NCBI GenBank assembly: GCA_017410605.1
Contig: JAFQQN010000008.1
Span: 49,473 to 113,472 of the forward strand
Direction: 5' to 3'
Length of the DNA stretch: 64,000 nt
DNA from: Clostridia bacterium
GTDB lineage: Bacteria > Bacillota > Clostridia > Oscillospirales > Acutalibacteraceae
This document shows positions 35,037 to 43,999 of the stretch, piece after piece. How positions within the stretch are numbered: the stretch's first letter is position 1; every line of letters starts with the position of its first letter. Below the pieces are notes generated by a model. That model was not told the origin of the DNA. It was given only the letters and a program-made list of their open reading frames with translations, and made no database searches. The position numbers and the translations under genes were made by a program.

Positions 35037-35300
35037 TTATTCAACAAAACCAGACTGAACAAGCTCTACCAACTGGTCTACAGCATCTTTCTCGTCGCCA
35101 CCGTCAGCACTAATGCGAATGGAAGTTCCGCCAATAATGCCCAAAGACAAGACACCAAGAAGACTCTTAGCGTTTACGCGGCGTTCTTCTTTTTCAACCC
35201 AGATAGAAGCCTTAAACTCATTTGCTTTTTGAATAAAAAATGTAGCAGGACGAGCGCGGAGACCGCCTTGATTTTGAACAACAACATCCTTAACGTACAT
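35037..35300 (-). CDS. HPr-family protein without the phosphorylatable histidine (Crh-like)
   Basis: 87-residue HPr fold. In HPr the PTS phosphate is carried by His15 in TGLHARPA; here the same segment reads GGLRARPATFF, so His is replaced by Arg. The regulatory serine site is intact: VNAKSLLGVLSLG, corresponding to Ser46, the target of HPr kinase. This combination is that of Bacillus Crh (Gln15, Ser46), which works with CcpA in carbon catabolite repression and cannot take part in sugar uptake. The gene is alone, with its own promoter and terminator; the WhiA/YvcK genes that flank Bacillus crh are absent. Confidence 0.9.
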   Translation of the reverse strand: MYVKDVVVQNQGGLRARPATFFIQKANEFKASIWVEKEERRVNAKSLLGVLSLGIIGGTSIRISADGGDEKDAVDQLVELVQSGFVE

Positions 35301-35361
35301 AAGAATAACCTCTCTTTAAATCATAATAAAAACGGCAAATGCCATTAAATGTTATACTGTA

Positions 35362-35389
35362 ATTATACCACAATTATGCGCTGTGTCAA
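35362..35389 (-). promoter_or_regulatory. Promoter of the Crh-like gene
   Basis: Minus strand TTGACA (35389-35384), 16-base spacer, TATAAT (35367-35362). Confidence 0.85.
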
Positions 35390-35531
35390 TGGATAAATAA
35401 TTATATTTTGCAAATTCTAAAATTCGAATAAAGACGATTTTTTTAATATCTTGTCATTTGTGCATAAACACTAAAAATAATAATAAGCCTTAGAATAGAC
35501 TCATATTAATAATTTTATGCAAAAATAATGG

Positions 35532-36287
35532 TTAGGTTGATTTACATTTGTTATCTAAAAGTTTTTTTAAAGCAGCTTTTTCCTTTTCGGTAAGGGGTGC
35601 TGTTTCTAACATTTCCGGGCGTTTTTTAAGTGTAGTTAATATAGACTGCTCTCTACGCCATTTAACAATATTTGCGTGATGACCCGAAAGCAAAACCTCG
35701 GGTACTTCTTTCCCCTCCCACACGGCAGGTCTGGTATACTGAGGGTATTCTAAAAGGCCGTCGAAATGACTTTCTTCACTAAAACAAATATCGTCTGACA
35801 AAACACCGGGCAACATTCTGCAAACGGCATCTGCAACCGCAACGGCGGCAATCTCGCCACCTGTTAAAACAAAATCGCCTATAGAAATTTCTTCATCAAC
35901 AACCCTTTCCAGAACCCTTTCATCTACCCCTTCATAATGACCGCAAAGCAGTATGAGGTTAGATATTTTAGAAAGCTCTATTGCCTTTTTTTGATTAAAG
36001 GTTTTTCCTTTAGGCGAAAGATATACAACGTGTGGCTTAGTTTCACATTTGTCACTTACCGCCTTTACACAATCATAAATTGGCTGGACAGACATAACCA
36101 TTCCCATTCCGCCGCCGTATGGTGCATCATCTACCCTATTGTGTTTATCTTTTGTATAATCTCTAATATTATGACAGTTAATTTTTACCTTATCTGCCTT
36201 ACGGGCTCTTCCTATAATGCTTTCCCCCAAAAAGGCCTCGCACATTTCGGGGAAAAGTGTTAAAATATCTATCTGCAAATTTATCAC
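35532..36287 (-). CDS. trmD: tRNA (guanine-N1)-methyltransferase TrmD
   Basis: Methylates G37 of tRNAs. SPOUT-fold knot motifs LILLCGHYEGVDERV and EISIGDFVLTGGE bind S-adenosylmethionine; the N-terminus IDILTLFPEM and the segment DDAPYGGGMGMVM are typical. 251 residues. It overlaps the end of rimM by four bases, so translation is coupled. rplS, which usually follows trmD, is absent; 231 bases without a gene separate it from the Crh-like gene. Confidence 0.97.
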   Translation of the reverse strand: MINLQIDILTLFPEMCEAFLGESIIGRARKADKVKINCHNIRDYTKDKHNRVDDAPYGGGMGMVMSVQPIYDCVKAVSDKCETKPHVVYLSPKGKTFNQKKAIELSKISNLILLCGHYEGVDERVLERVVDEEISIGDFVLTGGEIAAVAVADAVCRMLPGVLSDDICFSEESHFDGLLEYPQYTRPAVWEGKEVPEVLLSGHHANIVKWRREQSILTTLKKRPEMLETAPLTEKEKAALKKLLDNKCKST

Positions 36288-36814
36288 TCTTTTATTTCTT
36301 CAATTTCATCAAAAATACCGGGAAGTGGTGTAATTAAAACTTTCTCTGACATAACATCTACCTCTTTAACCACATCGGGTATTACAGGTATAAGGTATTC
36401 CTTACCGTTATTTTTTATGTGCCACACATCGTTTGCGCCGGTTTTAGAAACGTCACATATTTCACCAAGGAACTTTTCAGAGTCAAAATCGAACACCTTA
36501 CAGCCCAAAAGGTCACAAATAAGGTACGCCCCCTCTTCAAGCTTAAAATCTTCCCTTGAAACAAAAAGGACCCTTCCACGAAGTGTTTCGGCAAGTTCAA
36601 TAGTAGTAATACCCTCTACATCCATTAAAACAACATTACCGTGAACCTTAGACGATTTAATTTTAATTTGGTCAAAGTTTTCTCCACTTTTAAGGTAAAG
36701 CCGCTTAAACTGACAAAGAAAATCAGGGGTGTCACACCAAGGCTGAACACGAAGTGTGCCTCTTACACCGTGGGTTCCGACAAATTTGCCGCTCTCTATA
36801 TATTTTTGCTTCAT
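36284..36814 (-). CDS. rimM: Ribosome maturation factor RimM
   Basis: 16S processing factor that binds S19. 176 residues; N-terminal RimM domain with GKFVGTHGVRGTLRVQPW and C-terminal PRC-barrel with NDVWHIKNNGKEYLIPVIPDVV. Adjacent to trmD as usual. In most Firmicutes khpA (ylqC) is directly upstream, but here khpA lies 6.9 kb away at 43749, across a sugar-related cassette. Confidence 0.96.
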   Translation of the reverse strand: MKQKYIESGKFVGTHGVRGTLRVQPWCDTPDFLCQFKRLYLKSGENFDQIKIKSSKVHGNVVLMDVEGITTIELAETLRGRVLFVSREDFKLEEGAYLICDLLGCKVFDFDSEKFLGEICDVSKTGANDVWHIKNNGKEYLIPVIPDVVKEVDVMSEKVLITPLPGIFDEIEEIKE

Positions 36815-36910
36815 AAAAATCCCCTTAGAACCTTTTTGATATATTACATTCTAACACAAAACTCTGTTTTCTTCAAGTATCGACGGCATATTCCTTAGGC
36901 TTTATAATAA

Positions 36911-36952
36911 TAAAAAAGAAGGGCTATCAGATTTAAAATAAAATCTAATAGC
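36911..36952 (-). terminator. Terminator of the DUF4838 operon
   Basis: Stem GCTATTAGATTT / AAATCTGATAGC (minus strand, one G-T pair) followed by a T-rich tract, 29 bases after the last DUF4838 stop. Confidence 0.8.
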
Positions 36953-36981
36953 TCCCCTTTTATAGTTCAAGTGTTAAAAAA

Positions 36982-38952
36982 TTAAAACTCATAAACAATA
37001 GGTTTAGTTGGTTTATCTGCATCTTCTGCCGAAGTATGACGGTCTAAATATTTTTTAAGAACATCATCGCATAAATACATATCGTCACAAACGGCATCAA
37101 TAATATGCTCATTTTCCTTAACAACTGCCCTGAATTTTTCACTAATTGAAGTAACCCTCTCAGTATCGCCACAATGTTTTGCTATATAAACATCGGCAAA
37201 CAGGCATACCAAAACGGCGTGAACCTTCAAATACTGCCAATCAATAGAGGTTTCTTTAAATTTTTCAATATAATTAGCTGAAAATTCTTTAACCACATCT
37301 TTTAACTGGCTATAGCGGCTAATAAGTTCATCTAATGAAAAATCTTTATAACCGGGTATTATTTTTCCTCTTACAAACTCAGGACAGGCAAGGTCTGAAA
37401 TTTTGCTAAGATATTCATCAACCGCTTTAGCATTTTCGCCGAAAGCAGCAGTGAAATATTCATTCTTAACTTCCTCAAAGCTTCTGTTCTTATTCCACAA
37501 GGCCGCAGCCATTGCATATTGGGGTAAGCCTGTTGGGAATGCTGATCTAAGCAGCTGACAGCTTATCATTCCATTAAGACCGATTTTTTCTAACGCAACC
37601 ATATCTCTGTGCAAAAGTTTTGCAACATTATAATAGCCGGGGTCGGTATGATGGTCCCACATTAGGTGATAGTCGAAAACAAAACTATCACCCTTAAATA
37701 CCCTTTGCCACTTTTCTAAAAAGCCTACACTTAAGAATACGGTATTACGAGGCATATCTTGATTACGAACATATTCAGCTATTTTAGGAAGATTATTTAA
37801 ATCTACCTCATCGTAAGAATGTGAAAAAGAACGGGCAATAGGCGCAAACATAAAAGTAAATCTTTCAGGATTTTTAATGCTTTCTTTTTGAGGAGCAAAG
37901 AGAGTATCTGCATAACACAAGAATACTATTTTTGTGTCAATCTTTGCCGCAGTTAACTTCTCTTCCAACAAATTAAGCATATCAATATAAAAATCTGAAG
38001 GGGTTTTCTTTACGCATTCTTCACATTCACAGTGGTTTCTGCCACCATCACCGAGCCAAAAATGTAAATAATCTATATTTCTATTTTCTTTACAGTATTC
38101 TACTATACAATCTGTAATTCTTTCCTGAACATAAGGGTTAGAATAACAAAGGTTGGTATTAAGGGGTTTGCCGCCGGAAAATTCTCTTTTTCCGTCTTTA
38201 AGAGCCAGAATACTTGCAGTTTTTTCGTCTAACTCACCTTCAAAGGTTTCCCAACCGGTAACATCAAATCCAAATGGGGCACAGTTCCAACCATGGCCGA
38301 CAGCGTGGTATACCAGACCTCTCTTTTCCAAATCATCAATAAGAGAAGACATAATTGCATCAATTTCTCTATTGGTGATTTCGTTTTCAAAGTCGCGGTC
38401 ATTTGCATCTTCGTAAAACTTACTGTAATAACGCCTAAAAAACACACCGGGGGTGAAGAACTGAGTGAAAAATCCACTCATTCCCACCTTGGGTAGCCAA
38501 TCAATTGTGTTATAAACGTGTTCATAGCCCACAGAACCCTCTATACAGATACCTCTGTGCTTGTAGCTAGGCTTTTGGTCTACTGAAGCGCACAAATCTT
38601 TATAATCTAGTGTACGTTTAGGAATTTTTTCGCCATCGGCACCGGGGTACAGAAAACGGCAACCAAGCTCATACATAAAGCGGTAAGCCGCCATAAGTAC
38701 ACTTCTTTCATTAGAACCGGTAATAACACCTGCACCGTTTTCTACATTTATAACAATATGGTCATCTTCACTAAGCTCTAAAGAACCGTCAAGCCCTACC
38801 CACAATGCATTTTTAACCGAGGGGTCTTTTTCGTTATATCTTCTTGCATCTAAAACTACAGTATTATCAATAGCTTTTATAAGACGGATAATTTCCTCCA
38901 CTGCAAATTTTACAGTCTGGTTGTTGCCGATAGTGGCTAAAATTAATCGCAT
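36982..38952 (-). CDS. DUF4838 protein, glycoside-hydrolase-like (copy 2)
   Basis: 656 residues, cytoplasmic (no signal peptide). The N-terminal 120 residues resemble the alpha/beta domain found before GH67/GH20 catalytic barrels (LWVGLDGSLEL, VITGSNERSVLMAAYRFMYELGCRF). The central part is the DUF4838 region, with LHFWLGDGGRNHCECEECVKKTPSDFY near 300 and FDYHLMWDHHTDPGYYN near 425. A glycosidase role is likely but unproven. It lies 35 bases after its paralog at 38988; several stretches are almost identical at DNA level. Last gene of the cassette operon. Confidence 0.85.
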   Translation of the reverse strand: MRLILATIGNNQTVKFAVEEIIRLIKAIDNTVVLDARRYNEKDPSVKNALWVGLDGSLELSEDDHIVINVENGAGVITGSNERSVLMAAYRFMYELGCRFLYPGADGEKIPKRTLDYKDLCASVDQKPSYKHRGICIEGSVGYEHVYNTIDWLPKVGMSGFFTQFFTPGVFFRRYYSKFYEDANDRDFENEITNREIDAIMSSLIDDLEKRGLVYHAVGHGWNCAPFGFDVTGWETFEGELDEKTASILALKDGKREFSGGKPLNTNLCYSNPYVQERITDCIVEYCKENRNIDYLHFWLGDGGRNHCECEECVKKTPSDFYIDMLNLLEEKLTAAKIDTKIVFLCYADTLFAPQKESIKNPERFTFMFAPIARSFSHSYDEVDLNNLPKIAEYVRNQDMPRNTVFLSVGFLEKWQRVFKGDSFVFDYHLMWDHHTDPGYYNVAKLLHRDMVALEKIGLNGMISCQLLRSAFPTGLPQYAMAAALWNKNRSFEEVKNEYFTAAFGENAKAVDEYLSKISDLACPEFVRGKIIPGYKDFSLDELISRYSQLKDVVKEFSANYIEKFKETSIDWQYLKVHAVLVCLFADVYIAKHCGDTERVTSISEKFRAVVKENEHIIDAVCDDMYLCDDVLKKYLDRHTSAEDADKPTKPIVYEF

Positions 38953-38987
38953 AAAAATTCTCCTTATGGGATTTAAAAATCAATTAT

Positions 38988-40952
38988 TTAATATTCATAG
39001 AAAATAGGCTTGCCGTCGTCTTCGATATCGGGATGGTGACGGTCTAAGAATTTGCCCAAAACGTCATCACACAAAAACATATCGTCACAAACATTTTCTA
39101 TAATAGGCTGACTTTGATTTACAAATTCTCTGAACTGCTTTGAAAACTCGGTTACCTTTTCTTCATCACCGTTATATCTTGCAATATAAATATTTGCAAA
39201 AAGGGTAACAAGCACAGCGTGTACCTTTAAATACTGCCATTCTTTAGAGGTGGCTTCAAATACGTCAATATATTCGGATGTAAAGTTTTTAACAACCTCT
39301 TTTAATTTGGTGTAACGGGTGGTAACCTCTTCACGGCTAAAATCGGGGTAACCCGGAATAATTTTACCTCTTACAAATGCGGGGCAAGCGAGGTCGGAAA
39401 TTGTGCTTAAATATTCGGTTACAGCCTCTGCCTGCTCACCAAAAGCGGTAATAAAGTATTCATCTTTAATTTCCTCAAAACTTCTGTTTTTATTCCACAA
39501 GGCCGCCGCCATTGTATATTGAAGAAGTCCTGTTGGGAAAGCAGACCTAAGCAGCTGACAACTTACCATTCCGTTAAGACCGATTTTTTCTAACGCAACC
39601 ATATCTCTATGCAAAAGTTTTGCGGTGTTATAATAACCCGGGTCGGTGTGATGGTCCCACATTAGGTGATAGTCAAAAATGCAACACTCACCCTTGTATG
39701 TTTCTTTCCACTTATATAGGTATGCAACGTTTAAGTTAACGGTATTGCGCTTCATATCCTGATTTAAAACAAAGGGTGCCGTTTCGGGAAGATTGTTCAA
39801 ATCAATCTCATCATAAGAATGTGAGAAGGAACGAGCAATAGGCGCAAATTTAAGCACAAAACGGTCACTTTCCCTAAGTTTCTCATATTTAGGAGCGAAG
39901 AGTGTGTCTGCATAAATAGAAAACATTATTTTTGTATCAAGACCCGCTTTGGTAAACTTAATATCTAACATATTAAGCATTTCTACATAAAAATCAGATG
40001 GGGTCTTTTTTCTGCAGTTGTCACACTCGCAGTGGTTTCTGCCACCATCACCCATAACAAAACTAAGGTAATTTATGTTTTTATGTTCCTTGCAGTATTC
40101 AACAACAAAATCTGTAACCTTTTCTTGAACCTTGGGATTAGAATAGCAAAGTTGAGTGCTTATGGGCATATTTTGGAAAAAACCGCGTTCGCCCTTATAA
40201 AGAGCCAAAACTTCCTTAAGGTCGGCGCTTATTTCTCCTTCATAACGCTCCCAACCACTTGCATAAAGTCCGTAAGGTGCACTGCTCCAGCCGTGACCTA
40301 TGGCTTGGTAAACAAGACCGCGTTTAGAGACTTCTTCTTCAAATAATGGTAGCATTGCGGCTACATCATCATCGGTAAGCGTGTTGCCAAAATCTCTATC
40401 GCCCTGGTTTTCAGAGAACTTTTTGTAATAGCGTTTAAAAAACACCCCCGGAACAAAAAACTGGCTATAATAGGTGTTCATACCAACCTTAGGTAACCAG
40501 TTTATAGTGTTGAATACGTGTTCAAAACCTACAGAGCCTTCTATACAGATACCTCTGTGCTTATAGCTGGGCTTTTCATTTACCGAAACAGACAAATCTT
40601 TATAATCTAGTGTACGTTTAGGGATTTTTTCGCCATCGGCACCGGGGTAAAGAAAACGGCAACCAAGCTCATACATAAAGCGGTAAGCCGCCATAAGTAC
40701 GCTTCTTTCATTAGAACCGGTAATAACACCGGAACCGTTTTCTACCTTTATTACGATATGGTCATCTTCACTTTTTTCTACAGACCCGTCAAGCCCAACC
40801 CACAGAGCATTTTTAACTGATGAGTCCTTCTCGTCATACCTTCTTACATCTAAAGCTACAGTATTATCCATAGCTTTTATAAGACGAACAATTTCCTTAA
40901 CTGCAAAAGCAACAGTTTTATTATCACCAATTTGAGCTAAAATAAGACGCAT
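38988..40952 (-). CDS. DUF4838 protein, glycoside-hydrolase-like (copy 1)
   Basis: 654 residues, same domain layout as the next gene: GH67N-like N-terminus starting MRLILAQIGDNKTVAF, DUF4838 core with FVMGDGGRNHCECDNCRKKTPSDFY, and FDYHLMWDHHTDPGYYN. The Cys/His group HCEC..C may bind a metal. The two proteins differ most in residues 180-260, which may mean different substrate choice. It follows the NagB-like gene by 35 bases, in the same direction as the PIG-L gene. Intracellular location suggests action on an imported oligosaccharide or phosphorylated glycoside. Confidence 0.85.
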   Translation of the reverse strand: MRLILAQIGDNKTVAFAVKEIVRLIKAMDNTVALDVRRYDEKDSSVKNALWVGLDGSVEKSEDDHIVIKVENGSGVITGSNERSVLMAAYRFMYELGCRFLYPGADGEKIPKRTLDYKDLSVSVNEKPSYKHRGICIEGSVGFEHVFNTINWLPKVGMNTYYSQFFVPGVFFKRYYKKFSENQGDRDFGNTLTDDDVAAMLPLFEEEVSKRGLVYQAIGHGWSSAPYGLYASGWERYEGEISADLKEVLALYKGERGFFQNMPISTQLCYSNPKVQEKVTDFVVEYCKEHKNINYLSFVMGDGGRNHCECDNCRKKTPSDFYVEMLNMLDIKFTKAGLDTKIMFSIYADTLFAPKYEKLRESDRFVLKFAPIARSFSHSYDEIDLNNLPETAPFVLNQDMKRNTVNLNVAYLYKWKETYKGECCIFDYHLMWDHHTDPGYYNTAKLLHRDMVALEKIGLNGMVSCQLLRSAFPTGLLQYTMAAALWNKNRSFEEIKDEYFITAFGEQAEAVTEYLSTISDLACPAFVRGKIIPGYPDFSREEVTTRYTKLKEVVKNFTSEYIDVFEATSKEWQYLKVHAVLVTLFANIYIARYNGDEEKVTEFSKQFREFVNQSQPIIENVCDDMFLCDDVLGKFLDRHHPDIEDDGKPIFYEY

Positions 40953-40987
40953 TTAAATTCCACCCCAACAAAAATAAGCAATACCTT

Positions 40988-41935
40988 TTAATTACACTCT
41001 GCTGTAAGAGGTCCTGCAAGGTCTTTTAAGAAGAAAAGTCTGCCGGGCAAGGTGGGAATATAAGAAGAGGTAATCCAAGGGGTTTTACCATATCGAAGAG
41101 TCATCCAAAGAGACATACCTTGCCACTGCATTCCTCTGCCGAGTGTACCGTCGGCACCGCCAATAGCGTAATCTGCCTTTAAGAATATTCCGGGGCCTAT
41201 AGTATTAGCACGGCAAGGAACGAGAGTTGTTCTTGATTTAAAGCTTGTAAGAGCATTTTGCTCAACGGTAAGGGGGTGAATTTTAGCTGCAATTCTGTAA
41301 GGAGCATTTTCCCATTCCTCAGCAGTTTTATAATCTTCTGCAAAGGTGGGCTCCCAGAAAGCTATATGGCACATTCTTCCGATACCATAAACCAAAACAA
41401 GCTTTGCACCTTCTTTTTTAAGGGCATCAATCTTCTCAGGATATGTAGGTAGATTATCCTTAGTTGCAAAGTTTCTCTGATTTTTAGGAACGGTAAGCTC
41501 ACCCAAAGGATTAAAAAGAGCTTGTTCCATAGCATATTGGAATGCACCGGGGTTATCGGAAGCCAAGGTGTTACCCTCGCTATCTGCCCATTCGTCCATA
41601 TTAAAGGTATAAACGTGTTCACAGGAAACCTTCCACTCTTTAAGGAAGTAAACAACCCACTTATACATACCCATAGGACCAACAGGAAGAATGAAAGCAA
41701 TTTTTTCATTTCTTTCCTTAGCCAAACGAATCTGCATTGCAATTTCGTGACCCATATAGGTTTCAAACTCACCTAAAGAATCGCATTTTACAGGTGTAAA
41801 ACCTTTGTTCCAAAAGCTTTGAGGTTCGGTAATGCTTTCGGGTTCGCCAATACATGCATCAATTTTTTCAAAGTCCCATCCTGCGGGGTAAAAGCCTTCC
41901 AGGGCAGAGCCTTTCACGGTTGAATTAAAATCCAT
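40988..41935 (-). CDS. Divergent glucosamine-6-phosphate deaminase-like protein (NagB family)
   Basis: 315 residues with the NagB/6-phosphogluconolactonase fold. [16 protein letters not shown] matches the FNMDEY motif with the catalytic Asp72. The second active-site loop, normally G(V/I)GxDGHIAFNEP, reads [13 protein letters not shown]: His143 and the Glu are kept but the Asp and Gly before His and the Asn are changed. About 40 extra residues precede the usual start. It may act on a different amino sugar, or isomerise rather than deaminate. It follows the PIG-L gene by 32 bases and precedes the DUF4838 pair. Confidence 0.85.
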   Translation of the reverse strand: MDFNSTVKGSALEGFYPAGWDFEKIDACIGEPESITEPQSFWNKGFTPVKCDSLGEFETYMGHEIAMQIRLAKERNEKIAFILPVGPMGMYKWVVYFLKEWKVSCEHVYTFNMDEWADSEGNTLASDNPGAFQYAMEQALFNPLGELTVPKNQRNFATKDNLPTYPEKIDALKKEGAKLVLVYGIGRMCHIAFWEPTFAEDYKTAEEWENAPYRIAAKIHPLTVEQNALTSFKSRTTLVPCRANTIGPGIFLKADYAIGGADGTLGRGMQWQGMSLWMTLRYGKTPWITSSYIPTLPGRLFFLKDLAGPLTAECN

Positions 41936-41967
41936 AACTATTCTCCTTTAATAAATTAAATTTTAAA

Positions 41968-42672
41968 CTAAGGCAATAAACGCTTGGTTGTCGCTCTTTG
42001 ACTTGCAAATAAACGGCGGTAGCCTTCGGCATATTGAACGCCGCACTGTGCGCCTCTCATCCTGGCGTAGGTTCTTGTGGTTTCTAAAACATCAACACCG
42101 TCGTGATCTCTGAGCCATACAAGTTGACTCTCGTGGCAGGCGAGCATATCGAGCTTCATATCGATTTCGTCGGTGATATCAACATACTCATAAGGCTCAC
42201 AGCTGATATAGTTGGAGTTATCCATATAAAATACGGGGGTAACGGCAACGGCCTCACCAAGCTGCGGCTCATAGTGTGGAACACTTGCCGAGAAGGAGGC
42301 CTTGAATACTAATTTCGAAACCTCAACATGGTCAGACATATAGTCGTCGGGGGAGTGGGTGATAATAAAATCGGGCTTTGCCTCACGAATCACGGCCACG
42401 AGGTCGTCGTGTTGCTGTTTGTTGGTAGAATCAACCAGTAAATCTCCCACGTTTAAGGTAACGGTTTTAAAGCCTGCCAAATCACCTGATTTTTTGGCTT
42501 CGGCAATACGCATTGGGCCAAGCTCCTCAGGCGGGATAACAACGTGACCCATATTTCCGTTTGCAACGTGGCAAACCGTTACATTATCGCCGCGTTTTTT
42601 GCATTTAAGAAGAGTTCCTGCGGCATGAATCTCCATATCGTCGGGGTGGCAAGTAATTGCTAAAACATTCAT
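41968..42672 (-). CDS. PIG-L family N-deacetylase
   Basis: 234-residue zinc-dependent deacetylase of the LmbE/BshB/Dac superfamily. Zinc and catalytic motifs: ITCHPDDMEIHAAGTLL (HPDDxE) at residues 5-21 and HSPDDYMSDHVEVSKL (HxxDH-type) near 105. Members remove N-acetyl groups from GlcNAc-containing molecules. First gene of the cassette; divergent from an AraC regulator. In this setting deacetylation of an N-acetylated sugar before the NagB-like enzyme is a reasonable inference. Confidence 0.92.
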   Translation of the reverse strand: MNVLAITCHPDDMEIHAAGTLLKCKKRGDNVTVCHVANGNMGHVVIPPEELGPMRIAEAKKSGDLAGFKTVTLNVGDLLVDSTNKQQHDDLVAVIREAKPDFIITHSPDDYMSDHVEVSKLVFKASFSASVPHYEPQLGEAVAVTPVFYMDNSNYISCEPYEYVDITDEIDMKLDMLACHESQLVWLRDHDGVDVLETTRTYARMRGAQCGVQYAEGYRRLFASQRATTKRLLP

Positions 42673-42691
42673 TAAAAATCCTCCTTTTATC

Positions 42692-42725
42692 TTGACATTA
42701 AGTCAATTTTATGTTAACATCATTT
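42692..42725. promoter_or_regulatory. Divergent control region of the sugar cassette
   Basis: A perfect inverted repeat TTGAC-ATTAA-GTCAA lies at 42692-42706. Plus strand: TTGACA (42692) with TAACAT 17 bases later (42715) could drive the AraC gene. Minus strand: TTGTCG and TAAAAT spaced 16 bases could drive the PIG-L operon, with the repeat directly after the -10 box, an operator position. Confidence 0.5.
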
Positions 42726-42784
42726 AGCGACAAATACAGTACACAAATACACTTGTTTAGTGCATTTTTGCAAAGGATTAATTT

Positions 42785-43651
42785 ATGAACACACCTTCTA
42801 TAAATAATTTAATAGTAATAGACCAAATTATGTCCATTCATTATTTTGAATTCAAGGCTGATTTTAAATTCTCTGGTGAAACCCATACGTATTGGGAATT
42901 GGTATACATAAATTCGGGTTCGGCTATTATTTCTGCCGATGGGGAAATTGCCACCTATAAACAAGGGGAAATTATTTTTCACAAGCCCGGGGAAAAACAT
43001 TCAATAGCATCAAACCCAAACGACCCGCCAACCGTTTTTATAATTACTTTCAAATGTAGCTCGAAATATATGAGATTTTTTGAGGGCCGCAGAATGAATG
43101 TGCCCACTCCCCTTAGAAAATATATAACAGAAATGATAAACGACGGTAACGAGGCCTATATTCTTACCGACGACAGTCCCTATGAGGTTCCCCTCAAAAA
43201 GCGGGAAGACGGGCTTATAGGTAGTGAACAACTAATTAAGCTTAACCTTGAAATGTTACTTATTAAGCTTATTAGAAGTGCCACAATACCCAAACTCCCC
43301 ACAAACGAAATCAAACAATACGAGGGACTTACAGGCCGTATAATAAGCATTCTTGACAATAATGTTTACGGCAGAATTACGGTAGGCGGCATTGCAAAAG
43401 AGTTGGGCTTTAGCCGAACACATATTGAAGCCGTTTTCAAGAAAAACTGTGGAAAAACTATTTCTGAATATATGCGTGAGCTAAAAATAGTTGAGGCGAA
43501 ATATTTAATTCGCAAACAAACCTACACTATAGCTCAAATTTCAGATTTTCTTTGCTTTGATAACCCCCAATATTTTTGCCGAGTTTTCAAAAAACAAACA
43601 AGAATGACCCCAAAAGAATATTCTGCCTCCGTTTCATATAAAGAAAATTAA
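42785..43651 (+). CDS. AraC family transcriptional regulator
   Basis: 288 residues: N-terminal cupin sensor (FSGETHTYWELVYINSGSAII ... EIIFHKPGEKHSI) and C-terminal double HTH (TVGGIAKELGFSRTHIEAVFKK, YTIAQISDFLCFDNPQYFCRVFKK, MTPKEY). Such regulators typically sense a sugar and activate the divergent catabolic operon, here PIG-L, NagB-like and two DUF4838 genes. It lies inside the split translation operon, on the opposite strand. Confidence 0.93.
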   Translation: MNTPSINNLIVIDQIMSIHYFEFKADFKFSGETHTYWELVYINSGSAIISADGEIATYKQGEIIFHKPGEKHSIASNPNDPPTVFIITFKCSSKYMRFFEGRRMNVPTPLRKYITEMINDGNEAYILTDDSPYEVPLKKREDGLIGSEQLIKLNLEMLLIKLIRSATIPKLPTNEIKQYEGLTGRIISILDNNVYGRITVGGIAKELGFSRTHIEAVFKKNCGKTISEYMRELKIVEAKYLIRKQTYTIAQISDFLCFDNPQYFCRVFKKQTRMTPKEYSASVSYKEN

Positions 43652-43678
43652 CACTACAATAATAAAGCTTAAAAGTAA

Positions 43679-43720
43679 AATTCGCGCCCCAAAAGTTATT
43701 ACACTTTTGGGGCGCGAATT
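43679..43720. terminator. Strong bidirectional terminator at the cassette border
   Basis: 18-base perfect arms AATTCGCGCCCCAAAAGT / complement with a six-base loop, between araC (plus) and khpA (minus). Confidence 0.93.
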
Positions 43721-43748
43721 GTTTTTAAAGTTTAAAGCCTAATAAAAA

Positions 43749-43982
43749 TTAGTCAATTTCAACTGCTATTTTTTCTCCGTTGCGGTTGGCTGCTGCGCGC
43801 ATAACTGTGCGGATAGCCTTAGCAATACGGCCCTGCTTACCAATAACACGGCCCATATCGTTTTCTGCAACGTGAAGGTGGTAAACAGTAACACCCTCTT
43901 CGTTAGGCTCATCTACTGTTGCGGTAACTGCTGCAGGGTCTTCAACAAGTCCTGAAGCAATTGCGATTAACAGTTCTGTCAT
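43749..43982 (-). CDS. khpA: KH-domain RNA-binding protein KhpA
   Basis: 77-residue single KH domain with the GxxG loop in DMGRVIGKQGRIAKAIRTVM. It binds RNA with KhpB in Firmicutes. The frame is open to a TTG at 43997, but that codon is part of the GGAGGA ribosome site for the ATG at 43982. Directly downstream of rpsP, as in most Firmicutes. Confidence 0.95.
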   Translation of the reverse strand: MTELLIAIASGLVEDPAAVTATVDEPNEEGVTVYHLHVAENDMGRVIGKQGRIAKAIRTVMRAAANRNGEKIAVEID

Positions 43983-43999
43983 AATAGTTTCCTCCAAAA

